Shown: positions 36,838 to 45,220 of the stretch, one piece after another
Position numbering within the stretch: the first letter of the stretch is position 1
How the letters are laid out: every line of letters begins with the position of its first letter
Source of the DNA: JAKZVK01 sp965248255
Lineage (GTDB): Bacteria > Acidobacteriota > Terriglobia > Bryobacterales > UBA6623
Direction of reading: 5' to 3'
NCBI GenBank assembly: GCA_965248255.1
Contig: CBDFIW010000002.1
Span: forward strand, 1,054,001-1,118,000
DNA length: 64,000 bases
The notes under the pieces: generated by a model
Database searches by the model: none
Told to the model about the DNA's origin: nothing
Seen by the model: the letters and a program-made list of their open reading frames with translations, nothing else
Position numbers and translations under genes: made by a program

Positions 36838-37047
36838 AGTCAACCCTCCAGACCGAAGTTTGTTGCGCTCATGGAGAGGCACGACCGCTGCCAATGTAAC
36901 AACACGTTAAAAAGAAACGACTTAACGCTCGGGCTGCCTCCTTTGCGGTGGTGGAATACCACCGCCGGCACCGGCTTCTCTGGTATCGCGCCGATGCGCC
37001 ATGATCTTGCAGCCACGTCAGGACTCGGGATGCTAACCTGAGGTTCG
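36838..37047. other. Divergent intergenic region
   Basis: About 210 bp between the minus-strand FecR gene and the plus-strand DUF433 gene. It holds the GGAGGG ribosome site of the FecR gene. No clear promoter hexamers are recognised. Confidence 0.4.
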
Positions 37048-37377
37048 ATGGCGACGACAACCACCCAGCCCGTCTACGTCGAGCGCCGCCAGGGCGGATA
37101 CTGGATTCGAGGAAGTCGGGTCCCTCTCGATTCAGTGGTTCACACTTATCTCGCGGGCGCGTCGCCGGAAAGCATCGCGCAGGGTTTTTCGTCCCTCTCG
37201 TTGGAACAGGTCTACGGCGCCATCACCTTCTACCTTCACCGGCGTGCCGAGATCGACGCACACCTCCAGGAGCAGGAACATCTGTTGGAATCGTTCCCGG
37301 AGGGCATTCCGGAGCAGAACACAGTTCTGTTTCGTAGGCTGCTCCACTTGCAACAAGAACAGCCGCAAGAACCTTGA
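37048..37377 (+). CDS. DUF433 protein, likely antitoxin-type partner
   Basis: 109 residues. The sequence GGYWIRGSRVPLDSVVHTYL followed by GASPESIAQGFSSLSLEQVY is the DUF433 helix-turn-helix pattern. Small DUF433 genes are nearly always followed by a PIN-like gene as here, and such pairs are proposed toxin-antitoxin modules. It overlaps the next gene by four bases (TTGA). Confidence 0.85.
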   Translation: MATTTTQPVYVERRQGGYWIRGSRVPLDSVVHTYLAGASPESIAQGFSSLSLEQVYGAITFYLHRRAEIDAHLQEQEHLLESFPEGIPEQNTVLFRRLLHLQQEQPQEP

Positions 37378-37703
37378 AAGTCCGGTTCCTAGCCGATTCC
37401 AACCTTCACCAGGCCATTGTCGAAGGAGTTTGTCGCGGCGAACCTGAGGTCGACTTCAAGCGTGCGTCCGAGGCGAAGCTCCACGGCCAACCCGACATTG
37501 AGGTGCTTGCGATTGCGGCTGAAGAGGGTCGAGTCCTCGTCACCCACGACATTAGGACGATGCCGTTGCACTTCGCTGAGTTTGTCGAAACCAATGAGCC
37601 CCCGGGCGTCTTGTTGGTTGCCCAGCGGGCCTCAATCGGAGCCATTGTCAGGGAAGTCGCAGCGCTTCGGCGCACCACCGAGGTGGAAGACTGGGTGAAT
37701 TAA
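37374..37703 (+). CDS. DUF5615 PIN-like protein, likely toxin-type partner
   Basis: 109 residues starting at a TTG overlapping the stop of the DUF433 gene. The PIN-like core has FLADSNLHQAIVEGV with an acidic residue at the strand end, VLVTHDIRTM with a second acidic site, and GVLLVAQRASIGAIVREVAA. These are the features of DUF5615, a PIN-related nuclease-like family. Together with DUF433 it forms a compact two-gene unit at the edge between conserved blocks. Confidence 0.83.
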   Translation: MKVRFLADSNLHQAIVEGVCRGEPEVDFKRASEAKLHGQPDIEVLAIAAEEGRVLVTHDIRTMPLHFAEFVETNEPPGVLLVAQRASIGAIVREVAALRRTTEVEDWVN

Positions 37704-37755
37704 ATCGCTCGTCTACCGCTTACGCATTCAGAATGACGGTGGAGCCTTCTTCTGG

Positions 37756-39159
37756 CTACGTACTCGAGTACTTCCACCTTGTACCCCCGGGCGTATCTTC
37801 AAGGACCACCCCGCGGGCCTTGAGGCCGTCGCGGATCGCGTCGGAGCGGCTGAAATCGCGGGCCTTCCGTGCGGCGAGCCGCTCTTTGATGAGTTGCTCG
37901 ATCTCGTCGGCGGGAACCTGCCCTGCTTCCTCAACCAATAAGACGTCGAAGATCGAGTCGAACAAATCGAGGACGCTGTCAGCGTCGGCGACATTGCCCG
38001 CCTTGAACTCGCCCGCGTCCATCTTAGTGTTCACGTCGCGCACGAACTCGAACACGGCGCCGAGAGCCTGGGCGGTGTTCAAGTCGTCGTCCATTCCCTT
38101 TTCGAATTGCTTGCGGGCCTCGTCGGCGAGCGTGGAAACGTCGGCGTTTGAGCCGGCGGGGAGCGGTTCGCTATCGAGGCGGCGCTTGAAATTGCGCAGA
38201 CGCTCGATGGCGGTCTGGGCCGCCTTGAGACCGTCGAAGGTGAAGTTGATCTGCTTGCGGTAGGGAACCGAGGCCAGCAGGTATCGGATCGCGCCGGCCG
38301 CAAAGCCGCGTTCGAGCAAGTCGCGCAGGGTGTAGAAGTTGCCCAGCGACTTCGACATCTTCTGCCCGTCCACCAGCAAGTGCTCGGCGTGGAGCCAGAA
38401 CCGCACGAACGGCTTGGCCGTAGCGCCCTCGGTCTGGGCGATCTCGTTCTCGTGATGCGGGAAGATGAGGTCGACCCCGCCGGTGTGGATGTCGAAGCTC
38501 TCGCCGAGATACTTCATCGCCATCGCCGAGCACTCGATGTGCCAACCGGGGCGGCCGGCGCCGAATGGACTCTCCCATGAAGGCTCATCGGGCTTCGAGG
38601 CTTTCCACAGGGCGAAGTCGCGAGCGTTGTCCTTCTCGTACTCGTCCTGGTCGACGCGCGCCCCTGCCTTGATGCCCTTCACATCGAGGTTCGAAAGCTT
38701 GCCGTAGGAGTCAAAGCCGGCGATGCGGTAATACGTCGAGCCCTCGCTTTCGTAGGTGAGGCCGTTCTGTTTGAGCCGGCGGATCAACTCGATCATGTCA
38801 CCGATGTGTTCGGTGGCCGGGGTGATGCGCTCGGGGGTTTCGAGCCGCAGTTGGGCTGAATCCTCGTCGAACGCTCTGCGATACTCGGCCGTGTACTCAG
38901 CCAAAGACTGGCCTGCTTCGCCGGCGCTGCGAATGATCTTGTCGTCCACGTCGGTGACGTTCATGACGTGGAACAGCTCGTACCCGCGATGGCGCAGGTA
39001 GCGGCGAAGTAAGTCCTGAAAGGTGAACGTGCGCAGGTTGCCGATGTGGACGAAGTTGTAGACCGTCGGACCGCAAGAGTACATGCGGACGCGGTTGCCT
39101 TCGAGCGGCTCGAACGGCTCGAGGCGGCGGGTCAGGGTGTTGTAGAAGTGAAGTGCCAT
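37756..39159 (-). CDS. cysS: Cysteine-tRNA ligase CysS
   Basis: 467 residues, full length. The class-I signatures are HIGN at residues 38-41 and KMSKS at 267-271. The zinc ligands are C29, C210, H235 and E239 as in other enzymes (RMYSCGPTVYN, WHIECSAM, FPHHENEI). It charges tRNA-Cys in the cytoplasm. The gene is 31 bp downstream of rnhA on the same strand, so cysS, rnhA and dusB look like one operon with dusB first. Confidence 0.97.
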   Translation of the reverse strand: MALHFYNTLTRRLEPFEPLEGNRVRMYSCGPTVYNFVHIGNLRTFTFQDLLRRYLRHRGYELFHVMNVTDVDDKIIRSAGEAGQSLAEYTAEYRRAFDEDSAQLRLETPERITPATEHIGDMIELIRRLKQNGLTYESEGSTYYRIAGFDSYGKLSNLDVKGIKAGARVDQDEYEKDNARDFALWKASKPDEPSWESPFGAGRPGWHIECSAMAMKYLGESFDIHTGGVDLIFPHHENEIAQTEGATAKPFVRFWLHAEHLLVDGQKMSKSLGNFYTLRDLLERGFAAGAIRYLLASVPYRKQINFTFDGLKAAQTAIERLRNFKRRLDSEPLPAGSNADVSTLADEARKQFEKGMDDDLNTAQALGAVFEFVRDVNTKMDAGEFKAGNVADADSVLDLFDSIFDVLLVEEAGQVPADEIEQLIKERLAARKARDFSRSDAIRDGLKARGVVLEDTPGGTRWKYSST

Positions 39160-39190
39160 CGGATGAACCTGAGAATGGGCGCGGGGCCGG

Positions 39191-39628
39191 CTAAGAGCGG
39201 GCCTTCGTCGCCGCTTCGCGAGCTAGTTCATCGCAGCGGTTGTTGTCATCGTGATCTGCGTGGCCCTTGACCCACTTCCACTCGACTTCGTGCCGGGCGA
39301 TGGCGTCGTCCAGTTTTCGCCACAACTCTTTGTTCTTGACGGGCTGCTTCGCCGACGTCTTCCAGCCACGCTTCTTCCAGCCGTGGATCCACTTGGTGAT
39401 GCCGTTCTTGACGTACTCCGAGTCGATCTCCACACGAATGCGGCAGGGCTGCTTGAGCGTTTCGAGCCCCTCGATCACCGCCGTCATTTCCATGCGATTG
39501 TTGGTGGTTTGGGGATCGGAGCCGGACAGCTCTTTCTTATGCCTGCCGTGTCGGAGAATCGCCGCCCAGCCGCCCGGCCCCGGGTTCCCCAAGCAGGAGC
39601 CGTCGGTGATCAGCCTGACGGACTTCAT
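39191..39628 (-). CDS. rnhA: Ribonuclease HI
   Basis: 145 residues. The catalytic carboxylates are D9 in LITDGSCLGN, E47 in NNRMEMTAVIEG, D69 in VEIDSEYVKNG and the final aspartate in HDDNNRCDELA. It degrades the RNA strand of RNA-DNA hybrids. The start overlaps the dusB stop by 4 bp, so expression is probably coupled to dusB. Confidence 0.96.
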   Translation of the reverse strand: MKSVRLITDGSCLGNPGPGGWAAILRHGRHKKELSGSDPQTTNNRMEMTAVIEGLETLKQPCRIRVEIDSEYVKNGITKWIHGWKKRGWKTSAKQPVKNKELWRKLDDAIARHEVEWKWVKGHADHDDNNRCDELAREAATKARS

Positions 39629-40644
39629 GCCGCGGTGGCGAGGTTCTCGTGGAAGAAGGCGTCGACTTTCGCCGCAATCTCGGCCGGCGAGCGGCAGGAG
39701 TAGATCTCTTTGCGCAGGCGCGCGCCGTTACGCACGCCGCGGGTGAAATGCGAGGCGAACTGCTTCATCTTGCCCGAAACCTCGCCTGAAATCCTGTCCG
39801 CCTTTTCGATCAGCAGCTGGTAGTAGTCGCGGATCATCTGGTAGCGGTCGAGCTCCGTGGGCTCGTCGTAACACCCGGTCGCAACGTACTGCTTGATCTG
39901 GCGGAAGATCCAGGGGTTGGTCGAGGCGGCGCGTCCAATCATCACCCCGTCGCAGCCCGTTTGCTCGGCCATGCGCACCGCGTCTTGGGGTGTGAAGACG
40001 TCGCCGTTGCCGACCACCGGAATCGAAACGGCCTGCTTGACCTCGCCGATCAGGCTCCAGTCGGCTTTGCCGGCATAGCCTTGCGCGCGCGTGCGTCCGT
40101 GCAAGGCGACGCCCTGGAGGCCGCAGTTCTCGGCCATCCGCGCCATCTCGATGGCGACGATATGGCTGTCATCCCAGCCCGAACGGAACTTGCAAGTGAA
40201 AGGGATCTTGACCGCCGCCCGCACCGTTCGCAAGATGTTTTCAACCAGCGGCAGGTCGCGCAGCAGCCCCGAACCGCCGTTGCACTTGACGACTTTCTTC
40301 ACCGGACAGCCGAAGTTCAGGTCGACGGTGTCGAAGCCGAGATCTTCGACCACGCGCGCCGCGTCAGCCAAGACTTTCGGATCGGAACCGAAAAGTTGCG
40401 CCGAGATCGGGTGCTCGTCGGGCTCGTAGTAGAGGTAGTTGAAGGTGTGCTGAGCTTCTCTGGCGCCGCTGCGCGTCGCCACGACGCCGTTCGAGCTGGT
40501 GAACTCGGTCATGATGAGCCCGCAGCCGCCCAAGCCCCGGATGAAGCGGCGAAACACCGTATCAGTCACACCGGCCATCGGCGCCAACACGACGGCGGGC
40601 TCGATCCGCACGGACCCGACCGAGAACTGTTTCGGGAAGCTCAA
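39625..40644 (-). CDS. dusB: tRNA-dihydrouridine synthase, DusB-type
   Basis: 339 residues. The FMN-binding barrel starts with VLAPMAGVTDTVFRR, and the catalytic cysteine is in DLNFGCPVKKVVKCNGGSG. The phosphate-binding end is IPVVGNGDVFTPQDA followed by GCDGVMIGRAA. It reduces uridine in tRNA D-loops with NADPH. The C-terminal helical domain is complete. Overlaps rnhA by 4 bp and is probably the first gene of the dusB-rnhA-cysS operon. Confidence 0.94.
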   Translation of the reverse strand: MSFPKQFSVGSVRIEPAVVLAPMAGVTDTVFRRFIRGLGGCGLIMTEFTSSNGVVATRSGAREAQHTFNYLYYEPDEHPISAQLFGSDPKVLADAARVVEDLGFDTVDLNFGCPVKKVVKCNGGSGLLRDLPLVENILRTVRAAVKIPFTCKFRSGWDDSHIVAIEMARMAENCGLQGVALHGRTRAQGYAGKADWSLIGEVKQAVSIPVVGNGDVFTPQDAVRMAEQTGCDGVMIGRAASTNPWIFRQIKQYVATGCYDEPTELDRYQMIRDYYQLLIEKADRISGEVSGKMKQFASHFTRGVRNGARLRKEIYSCRSPAEIAAKVDAFFHENLATAA

Positions 40645-40705
40645 GCCACCATTTTATCAGAGGGGTCGTTGCCGCTTGAAAGGTGGTGGGAGTGTGCCGG
40701 CATGG

Positions 40706-40734
40706 TTGACTTTTAGTGCAGGAATGTATACATT
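40706..40734 (+). promoter_or_regulatory. Promoter with overlapping palindromic operator for the GntR gene
   Basis: TTGACT (40706-40711) and TACATT (40729-40734) are separated by 17 bp and form a sigma-70-like promoter. AATGTATACATT (40723-40734) is a perfect 12-bp palindrome covering the -10 element. GntR-family regulators of the FadR subgroup bind such TGTATACA-type dyads, so autorepression is likely. Confidence 0.65.
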
Positions 40735-40743
40735 ATCCCAGTC

Positions 40744-41430
40744 GTGGATGGTGCCCATCAGGCAGACGGACTTACTCAGGAGATTCGCAAACTCGTCCTG
40801 ACTGCGGCTGTCTCCCTAGATGCGCCGCTGACGGAACAGCGACTGGCCCAACGCTTCGGGGTGAGCCGTACGCCGGTCCGGGACGCTCTTCGCGTTCTCG
40901 AAGAAGAGGGATTGGTGGAGCGCCGCAAGAAGAAGGGTATCTATCTACGCAGGCCGTCGATCAAAGAGATTGCCGAAGTCTACGAGCTACGCGCCGTGAT
41001 GGAAGGTTTCGCCGGACGATTGGCCGTGCAGAATGCGACGAGCGAAGATATCAAGCAGCTTGGCTCGTATGCGAAGCAGTTTACGCGCAGTCGCAAACGA
41101 GAGGATACCGCCAAAACCGAGCAGGCCAACATTGCGTTCCATAACAAGATATTGGACCTGTCCGGCAATGCTCTTCTGAAGAGTATTGTGGAGAGGTTCA
41201 GCATTGTGCGCCGGGCTTTCCGCCTGACGCACCAGGTGCCACCGGAACCCGCGGGCCAGACGACCCCTTATCCTCACGAAGCGATTGTCGAGAGGATCGC
41301 GGCCCGTGACGCCGACGGGGCGGAGAAGCTTCTGCAACAGCACATTCGAAGGGCCAAGCAACTTCTTATCGAAAGAGCACTGGGGCTGGAACCCGGAATC
41401 ATGTACCCGAGTCCGAATCGGTTGGCATGA
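40744..41430 (+). CDS. GntR-family (FadR/FCD subgroup) transcriptional regulator
   Basis: 228 residues from a GTG. The winged helix is at about residues 15-75 (LTEQRLAQRFGVSRTPVRDA, then EGLVERRKKKGIYLRR). The FCD ligand domain follows, with the metal-binding pattern in ELRAVMEGFAG, NIAFHNKILDLSGN and a histidine in HEAIVERIAARD. The GTG is only about 10 bases after the predicted -10 element, so the mRNA may be nearly leaderless. It is placed directly before the sugar-acid catabolic genes it probably controls. Confidence 0.9.
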   Translation: MDGAHQADGLTQEIRKLVLTAAVSLDAPLTEQRLAQRFGVSRTPVRDALRVLEEEGLVERRKKKGIYLRRPSIKEIAEVYELRAVMEGFAGRLAVQNATSEDIKQLGSYAKQFTRSRKREDTAKTEQANIAFHNKILDLSGNALLKSIVERFSIVRRAFRLTHQVPPEPAGQTTPYPHEAIVERIAARDADGAEKLLQQHIRRAKQLLIERALGLEPGIMYPSPNRLA

Positions 41431-41481
41431 GGCCGATCGCCCCCATCAGGCAGACCCATAAGGCAGAGAGGAAAGCGGAAG

Positions 41482-42444
41482 ATGACACCTGAACAACTGC
41501 GAGAGAAACTGAGCGGCCCGGTCATTGCCATGACCACCCACTTCAAGGACGATTATTCGCTCGACCTGGACGGCATGCGCCGCTTGACCGAGTACTACGT
41601 GGAGGAGAGGGTCCCCACGGTGATTGTGACCGGTAGCACCGGCGAGTTCTTCTCGCTGACCGACGACGAGCGTAAGGCGACGATGAAGGCCGTGATCGAC
41701 ACCGCCGCTGGCCGCATGACGGTGATTGCCGGCACGGCGCACTCGGGCACGCAGATGACGATTGACATGACGCGGTACGCCCAGGACGCCGGCGCGGACG
41801 GCGTCATGATCACCCCGCCCTACTACACCTACAGCGGCTTCGACGGTTTGCGGACGCACTACGACCTGGTGACGCAAGCCAGCGAGATCGGGCTGGTGAT
41901 CTATTTCAGCGGGGCCGTCCTCAACGGCGTGACGAATCTTGGGATCTTGGCGAATCCGTCGATGATGTCCAACCTCGTCGACTCGTGCAACGGGCACGCG
42001 TCGGGCTTCAAGGACGCTTCGGGCAACTTCGCTTTCTACCGCAGCGTCAGCCTGCTGATCGGTGACCGGGTTTCGGTCATGGGAAGCGCCGGCATGAGTT
42101 ACTACTTTTATGGGCAGCGCTTCGGGTCGCGATGTTGCCTGACGGGCTTGGGAAACATCTGGCCGAAGTGGGAAATTCAGTTCTGTGACCACATGCACAG
42201 CGGCGAGATCGACGCGGCAGAGAAGATCGTCAAGGGAAAGGACCTGCCTTATATCGCAGTGACCAAGAAAACGGGCCGCTACTGGGCCTGCGTGAAGGCG
42301 TTGCAGGAAATGAGCGGCTTACCGGGCGGGCCGATGCGTCCCCCGCTGCTCGACTGTACGGCAGAGCAGCGCGATGAGATTCGGCGCGTCTGTGAAGAGA
42401 TCGGGATCCTCGAAAAAGTCGGTGAGCCGGTCGTGGCCGGCTGA
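41482..42444 (+). CDS. DapA-family aldolase/dehydratase
   Basis: 320 residues. The Schiff-base lysine is K177 in ASGFKDASGN and the acid-base tyrosine is Y141 in GLVIYFSGAV. The substrate loop TGSTGEFFSLTDDER is typical. DapA-superfamily enzymes of this length found with enolase-superfamily dehydratases usually act on 2-keto-3-deoxy sugar acids or 5-keto-4-deoxyglucarate rather than in lysine synthesis. A good ribosome site (GAGAGGAAAG) precedes the ATG. It follows the GntR gene by 51 bp and is presumably its target. Confidence 0.85.
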   Translation: MTPEQLREKLSGPVIAMTTHFKDDYSLDLDGMRRLTEYYVEERVPTVIVTGSTGEFFSLTDDERKATMKAVIDTAAGRMTVIAGTAHSGTQMTIDMTRYAQDAGADGVMITPPYYTYSGFDGLRTHYDLVTQASEIGLVIYFSGAVLNGVTNLGILANPSMMSNLVDSCNGHASGFKDASGNFAFYRSVSLLIGDRVSVMGSAGMSYYFYGQRFGSRCCLTGLGNIWPKWEIQFCDHMHSGEIDAAEKIVKGKDLPYIAVTKKTGRYWACVKALQEMSGLPGGPMRPPLLDCTAEQRDEIRRVCEEIGILEKVGEPVVAG

Positions 42445-42504
42445 GCCAAACGTCATCTGAACAACGGTGCCAAGTTTTGAAGGAGTGTCCGAGCGGCTGT
42501 AGCG

Positions 42505-42522
42505 TAAGGCTCCAGCCTTGCC
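42505..42522. repeat. Short dispersed palindromic repeat, inverted copy
   Basis: TAAGGCTCCAGCCTTGCC matches the complement of the unit at 25288-25309. Confidence 0.55.
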
Positions 42523-42555
42523 GAGTCTCGACTCTTCGAGACTCAGGACGGCAGA

Positions 42556-42604
42556 CCTGAGAACCGAGGAATCGGTTCTCGGCAAGCCTGGAGGCTTAGG
42601 CCAC
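42556..42604. repeat. 49-bp dispersed hairpin repeat, copy 2
   Basis: Identical over 35 bp to 12364-12398, with the hairpin GAGAACCGA-ggaa-TCGGTTCTC at its core. It lies in the gap between the DapA-family gene and the MITE-like element. Confidence 0.85.
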
Positions 42605-42642
42605 ATGAGCTGCGCCTTGCCGGTTTGAGGTCGAAGACCTTG

Positions 42643-42912
42643 CTAACTACTTTCCGGCGCAAAAAGGGTGGGAGCCGTTCCCTTCGGGGCTTTTCCAACG
42701 CCCCTTTCAGGGCTTGTCGTGATTCTTGTGTGGGGGACCCACGGTTCCGCCTGACGGCTCCACCGTGGGCTAACATCCTTCCGTCCGCTTCGCGGACTCG
42801 GGTCCTTTGTGGGTTGATAGACCGAGGTCAGAGTGAGGTTTTCGTCAGGCGAGAAAATGGTGACAAGTCCCGAAGGGAAGCGCAACGCTTTTTGCGCCGG
42901 AAAAGTAGCTAG
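42643..42912. mobile_element. MITE-like non-coding element with about 24-bp terminal inverted repeats
   Basis: The left end CTAACTACTTTCCGGCGC continues into AAAAAG; the right end, read inward, is CTAGCTACTTTTCCGGCGC then AAAAAG. They differ by one substitution and one base length. The 270-bp interior has no open frame with coding character and contains a GTCCGCTTCGCGGAC hairpin. Its right end is 9 bp before the next gene's ATG, so it has replaced or displaced the native leader and may supply the promoter. No transposase with these ends is in the window. Confidence 0.65.
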
Positions 42913-42921
42913 TCAGGGTCA

Positions 42922-44112
42922 ATGAAGATCACGGGGCTCAAGGTTTTCCTGCTGAATCCCGGAAACAAGGTTTCCTTCGGCACCGGCTGGGGGAAGAACA
43001 CGATCCTCGTCAAGGTCTACACCGACGAGGGGATCGAGGGCGTCGGGGAGGCGTTCGGCACCGGCAAGGCCAAGACGATCGAGGCGGCGGTTTACGAGTT
43101 TGAGCGCTGGCTGAAAGACAAAGATCCGACCGAGGTTGTCCGCAACTGGTACGCCTACTATCGCGGCTCGCGCTACCCGCTGGGGACGGCGACGATGGCG
43201 GCGCTGAGCGCCGTCGAGCAAGCGTTGTGGGACATCTCGGGAAAGGCGTGCGGCCTGCCGGTCTACAAGATGCTCGGCGGGGCGTTTCGTGCCAAGATTC
43301 GCTGCTACGCCAGCGGTTATTTGGCGCAGCCCGCCCACTTCGACTTGGCCGACACACCGATGGTCGAGGCGGCGAAGGCGGTTGTCGAGCAGGGCTTTTC
43401 AGGAATCAAGGTCACACCGCAGCCGGACAACTACAAGGACCTGACGCCCGAGCAGGTTCTGCGGGAGTCGATCGAACGCGTGCGCACGCTGCGGGAAGCG
43501 TTGGGCGACGACGTCGATATCGGGCTTGATTATCACGGGCGCAGCTTCAGTCCGGTCGAGGCGATCCGCCTGGCGAGGGCCATCGAGGAATACCATCCAC
43601 TGTTTCTCGAAGAGCCTGCTCTGACCGAGAATCCGGAATCTCTCAAGGAAGCCGTCGGGAAGACGACGATTCCCATCGCGGGCGGCGAGCGCTGCATTAG
43701 CCGCGACCGTTTGCGGGATATCCTCGCAACGCGAGCCCTCCATATACTCCAGCCGGAGCCTACGGCCAACGGCGGCATTCTCGAAACGATCAAGTGGGCC
43801 GCCATGTGCGAGATGCACCACGTCGTGCTGGCGCCGCATCAGGCTTGCGGCCCCGTATCTCTGGTTGCCTGTGCGCACATCGACGCCTGTATCCCGAACT
43901 TCTTGATTCAGGAATGCAATATCGATTTGAACTCCAAATTCGTCAAGGATCTCTACCGCCACGGGCCCGTCATCGAGGACGGCTATCTGCAACTCCCCGA
44001 GGGGCCCGGCCTAGGCATCGAGTTCAACGAAGAAGCGGCGGAGAAGTATCCTTGGAAGCCGTATGACCGGCCTGTGATCATCCAGCACGATGGAGGCGTC
44101 GGCCTCGAATAG
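42922..44112 (+). CDS. Galactonate dehydratase-like enolase-superfamily enzyme
   Basis: 396 residues. The barrel carries the lysine strand GFSGIKVTPQPDN, the second metal/base segment IGLDYHGRSFSP, the ligands LFLEEPALTEN and IAGGERCISR, and the histidine segment VLAPHQACGPV. The DYHGR motif is also found in D-galactonate dehydratases (DgoD-like), so a 2-keto-3-deoxy product is likely. The product would suit the DapA-family enzyme encoded just upstream. Only 9 bp separate the MITE-like element from the ATG and no strong ribosome site is seen. Confidence 0.88.
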   Translation: MKITGLKVFLLNPGNKVSFGTGWGKNTILVKVYTDEGIEGVGEAFGTGKAKTIEAAVYEFERWLKDKDPTEVVRNWYAYYRGSRYPLGTATMAALSAVEQALWDISGKACGLPVYKMLGGAFRAKIRCYASGYLAQPAHFDLADTPMVEAAKAVVEQGFSGIKVTPQPDNYKDLTPEQVLRESIERVRTLREALGDDVDIGLDYHGRSFSPVEAIRLARAIEEYHPLFLEEPALTENPESLKEAVGKTTIPIAGGERCISRDRLRDILATRALHILQPEPTANGGILETIKWAAMCEMHHVVLAPHQACGPVSLVACAHIDACIPNFLIQECNIDLNSKFVKDLYRHGPVIEDGYLQLPEGPGLGIEFNEEAAEKYPWKPYDRPVIIQHDGGVGLE

Positions 44113-44118
44113 AACGCC

Positions 44119-45075
44119 ATGGAACGCCGAACCCTGGGACGGACTGGCCTCAACGTGTCGCTGATGGGCATGGGCACTGGCGGGCACGACCCACTCGGCC
44201 AAAAAAGCGGCCGGCCCGAAACCGAGATGCACAGGCTTCTCCAGCGGGCCTACGAACTCGGCATCAACTACTTCGATACGTCGCCGGGCTATCTCGACAG
44301 CGAACTGATCCTGGGACGGGCTTTGAAGGGCCTCCCGCGGGACGAACTGATTGTCTCGACCAAGATTCCTCTCGCGGCGGGCGATGCAGGTCAGGTGCAT
44401 GTGATGAGCCGGGACGAGGTGGCCGCCTCGGTGGAGTCGAGTCTCCGGCGGCTACAGCTCGACACGATCGACATCATGCTCGTCGCGGTTGCAACGGACG
44501 ATTATTTGGAGCCGGTCATGAACGACCACATTCCCGTGTTGCAACAGCTCCAGCGGGAAGGGAAGATCCGTTTCCTCGGCTCCAGCGAGCAGTCGCGATC
44601 GGACGGCTCTCATGAGTGGCTGCGCAAGTCGCTGCCCCTGGGTATATTCGATGTTGCCATGGTCGCGCACAACATGATTAATCATTCCGCGCAGCGAACC
44701 GTCTTTCCTGTCTGCAAGGAGCAGAATGTTGGCGTGATCAACATTTTCACGGTGCGCAATGTTTTCTCGTTGCCGAATCGGTTACAGGAAGTTGTGGCTG
44801 ATCTCAAGCAACGTGGGCTGGTCGATGCCGCGGAAATCCCTGACGACGACCCGCTGGGCTGGCTGGGTGGCAACGGTTCGGTCAGTTCCGTGGTCGAAGC
44901 AGCCTATCGCTTCGCCGCCTACACCGAGCCCGTCTCGACCGTGATGAACGGAACCATTCTTGTTCACGAGTTGGAAGAGAACGTCGCTAATATCACTAAG
45001 GGACCTTTGCCCACTGCTGTACTGGAACGCCTGCGGAGTGTGTTCGGGCGCATCGACGAGCCTATCGGCAACTAG
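44119..45075 (+). CDS. Aldo/keto reductase-family protein lacking the catalytic histidine
   Basis: 318 residues. D53 and Y58 are in INYFDTSPGYLDSE and K82 is in IVSTKIPL, as in active reductases. The fourth member of the tetrad, a histidine after the strand DIMLV, is replaced: the sequence reads IDIMLVAVATDD, with alanine 123 at the usual place. The NADPH-binding C-terminal part is only loosely conserved. The enzyme may use altered chemistry, as in aldo/keto reductases acting on enones or dehydration, or have lost activity. It begins 6 bp after the previous gene, so it belongs to the same transcript. Confidence 0.82.
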   Translation: MERRTLGRTGLNVSLMGMGTGGHDPLGQKSGRPETEMHRLLQRAYELGINYFDTSPGYLDSELILGRALKGLPRDELIVSTKIPLAAGDAGQVHVMSRDEVAASVESSLRRLQLDTIDIMLVAVATDDYLEPVMNDHIPVLQQLQREGKIRFLGSSEQSRSDGSHEWLRKSLPLGIFDVAMVAHNMINHSAQRTVFPVCKEQNVGVINIFTVRNVFSLPNRLQEVVADLKQRGLVDAAEIPDDDPLGWLGGNGSVSSVVEAAYRFAAYTEPVSTVMNGTILVHELEENVANITKGPLPTAVLERLRSVFGRIDEPIGN

Positions 45076-45138
45076 GCGGCTCATGCGAGCAATGTTTGGG
45101 CAAGCGGGTCAAGTCTTGAAGAAGGGCCGGACGGGATG

Positions 45139-45170
45139 ATGTAGGGTCTCGGCATGCCGAGACCCTACAT
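45139..45170. repeat. Perfect 32-bp palindrome
   Basis: The arm ATGTAGGGTCTCGGCA meets its complement at a central GCATGC. It lies between the aldo/keto reductase and the next gene, and shares the TAGGG...CATG centre layout with the palindromes at 3610 and 47086. As RNA it would form a very stable hairpin and could terminate or protect transcripts. Confidence 0.85.
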
Positions 45171-45220
45171 TTGCAGTGCATGCATGAGGCGTGTGATGCA
45201 ACCACTATAGGGGGATAACG

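Larger units (their letters stand above)
42445..42642. other. Repeat-rich intergenic region
   Basis: 198 bp after the DapA-family gene. It is made up of hairpin repeats: a palindromic unit at 42505-42522, GAGTCTCGACTCTTCGAGACTC-like dyads at 42524-42546, and the 49-bp repeat at 42556-42604. No gene. Confidence 0.6.

Noticed and set aside
40752..41456. Direct repeat CCCATCAGGCAGAC at both ends of the GntR gene as a mobile-element border
   Set aside because: The 14-bp match is short, is inside the coding start on one side, and there are no inverted ends or other signs of mobility.
42625..42912. Small proteins in the region before the galactonate-dehydratase-like gene
   Set aside because: The frames lie within a repeat element with inverted ends and show no coding character.
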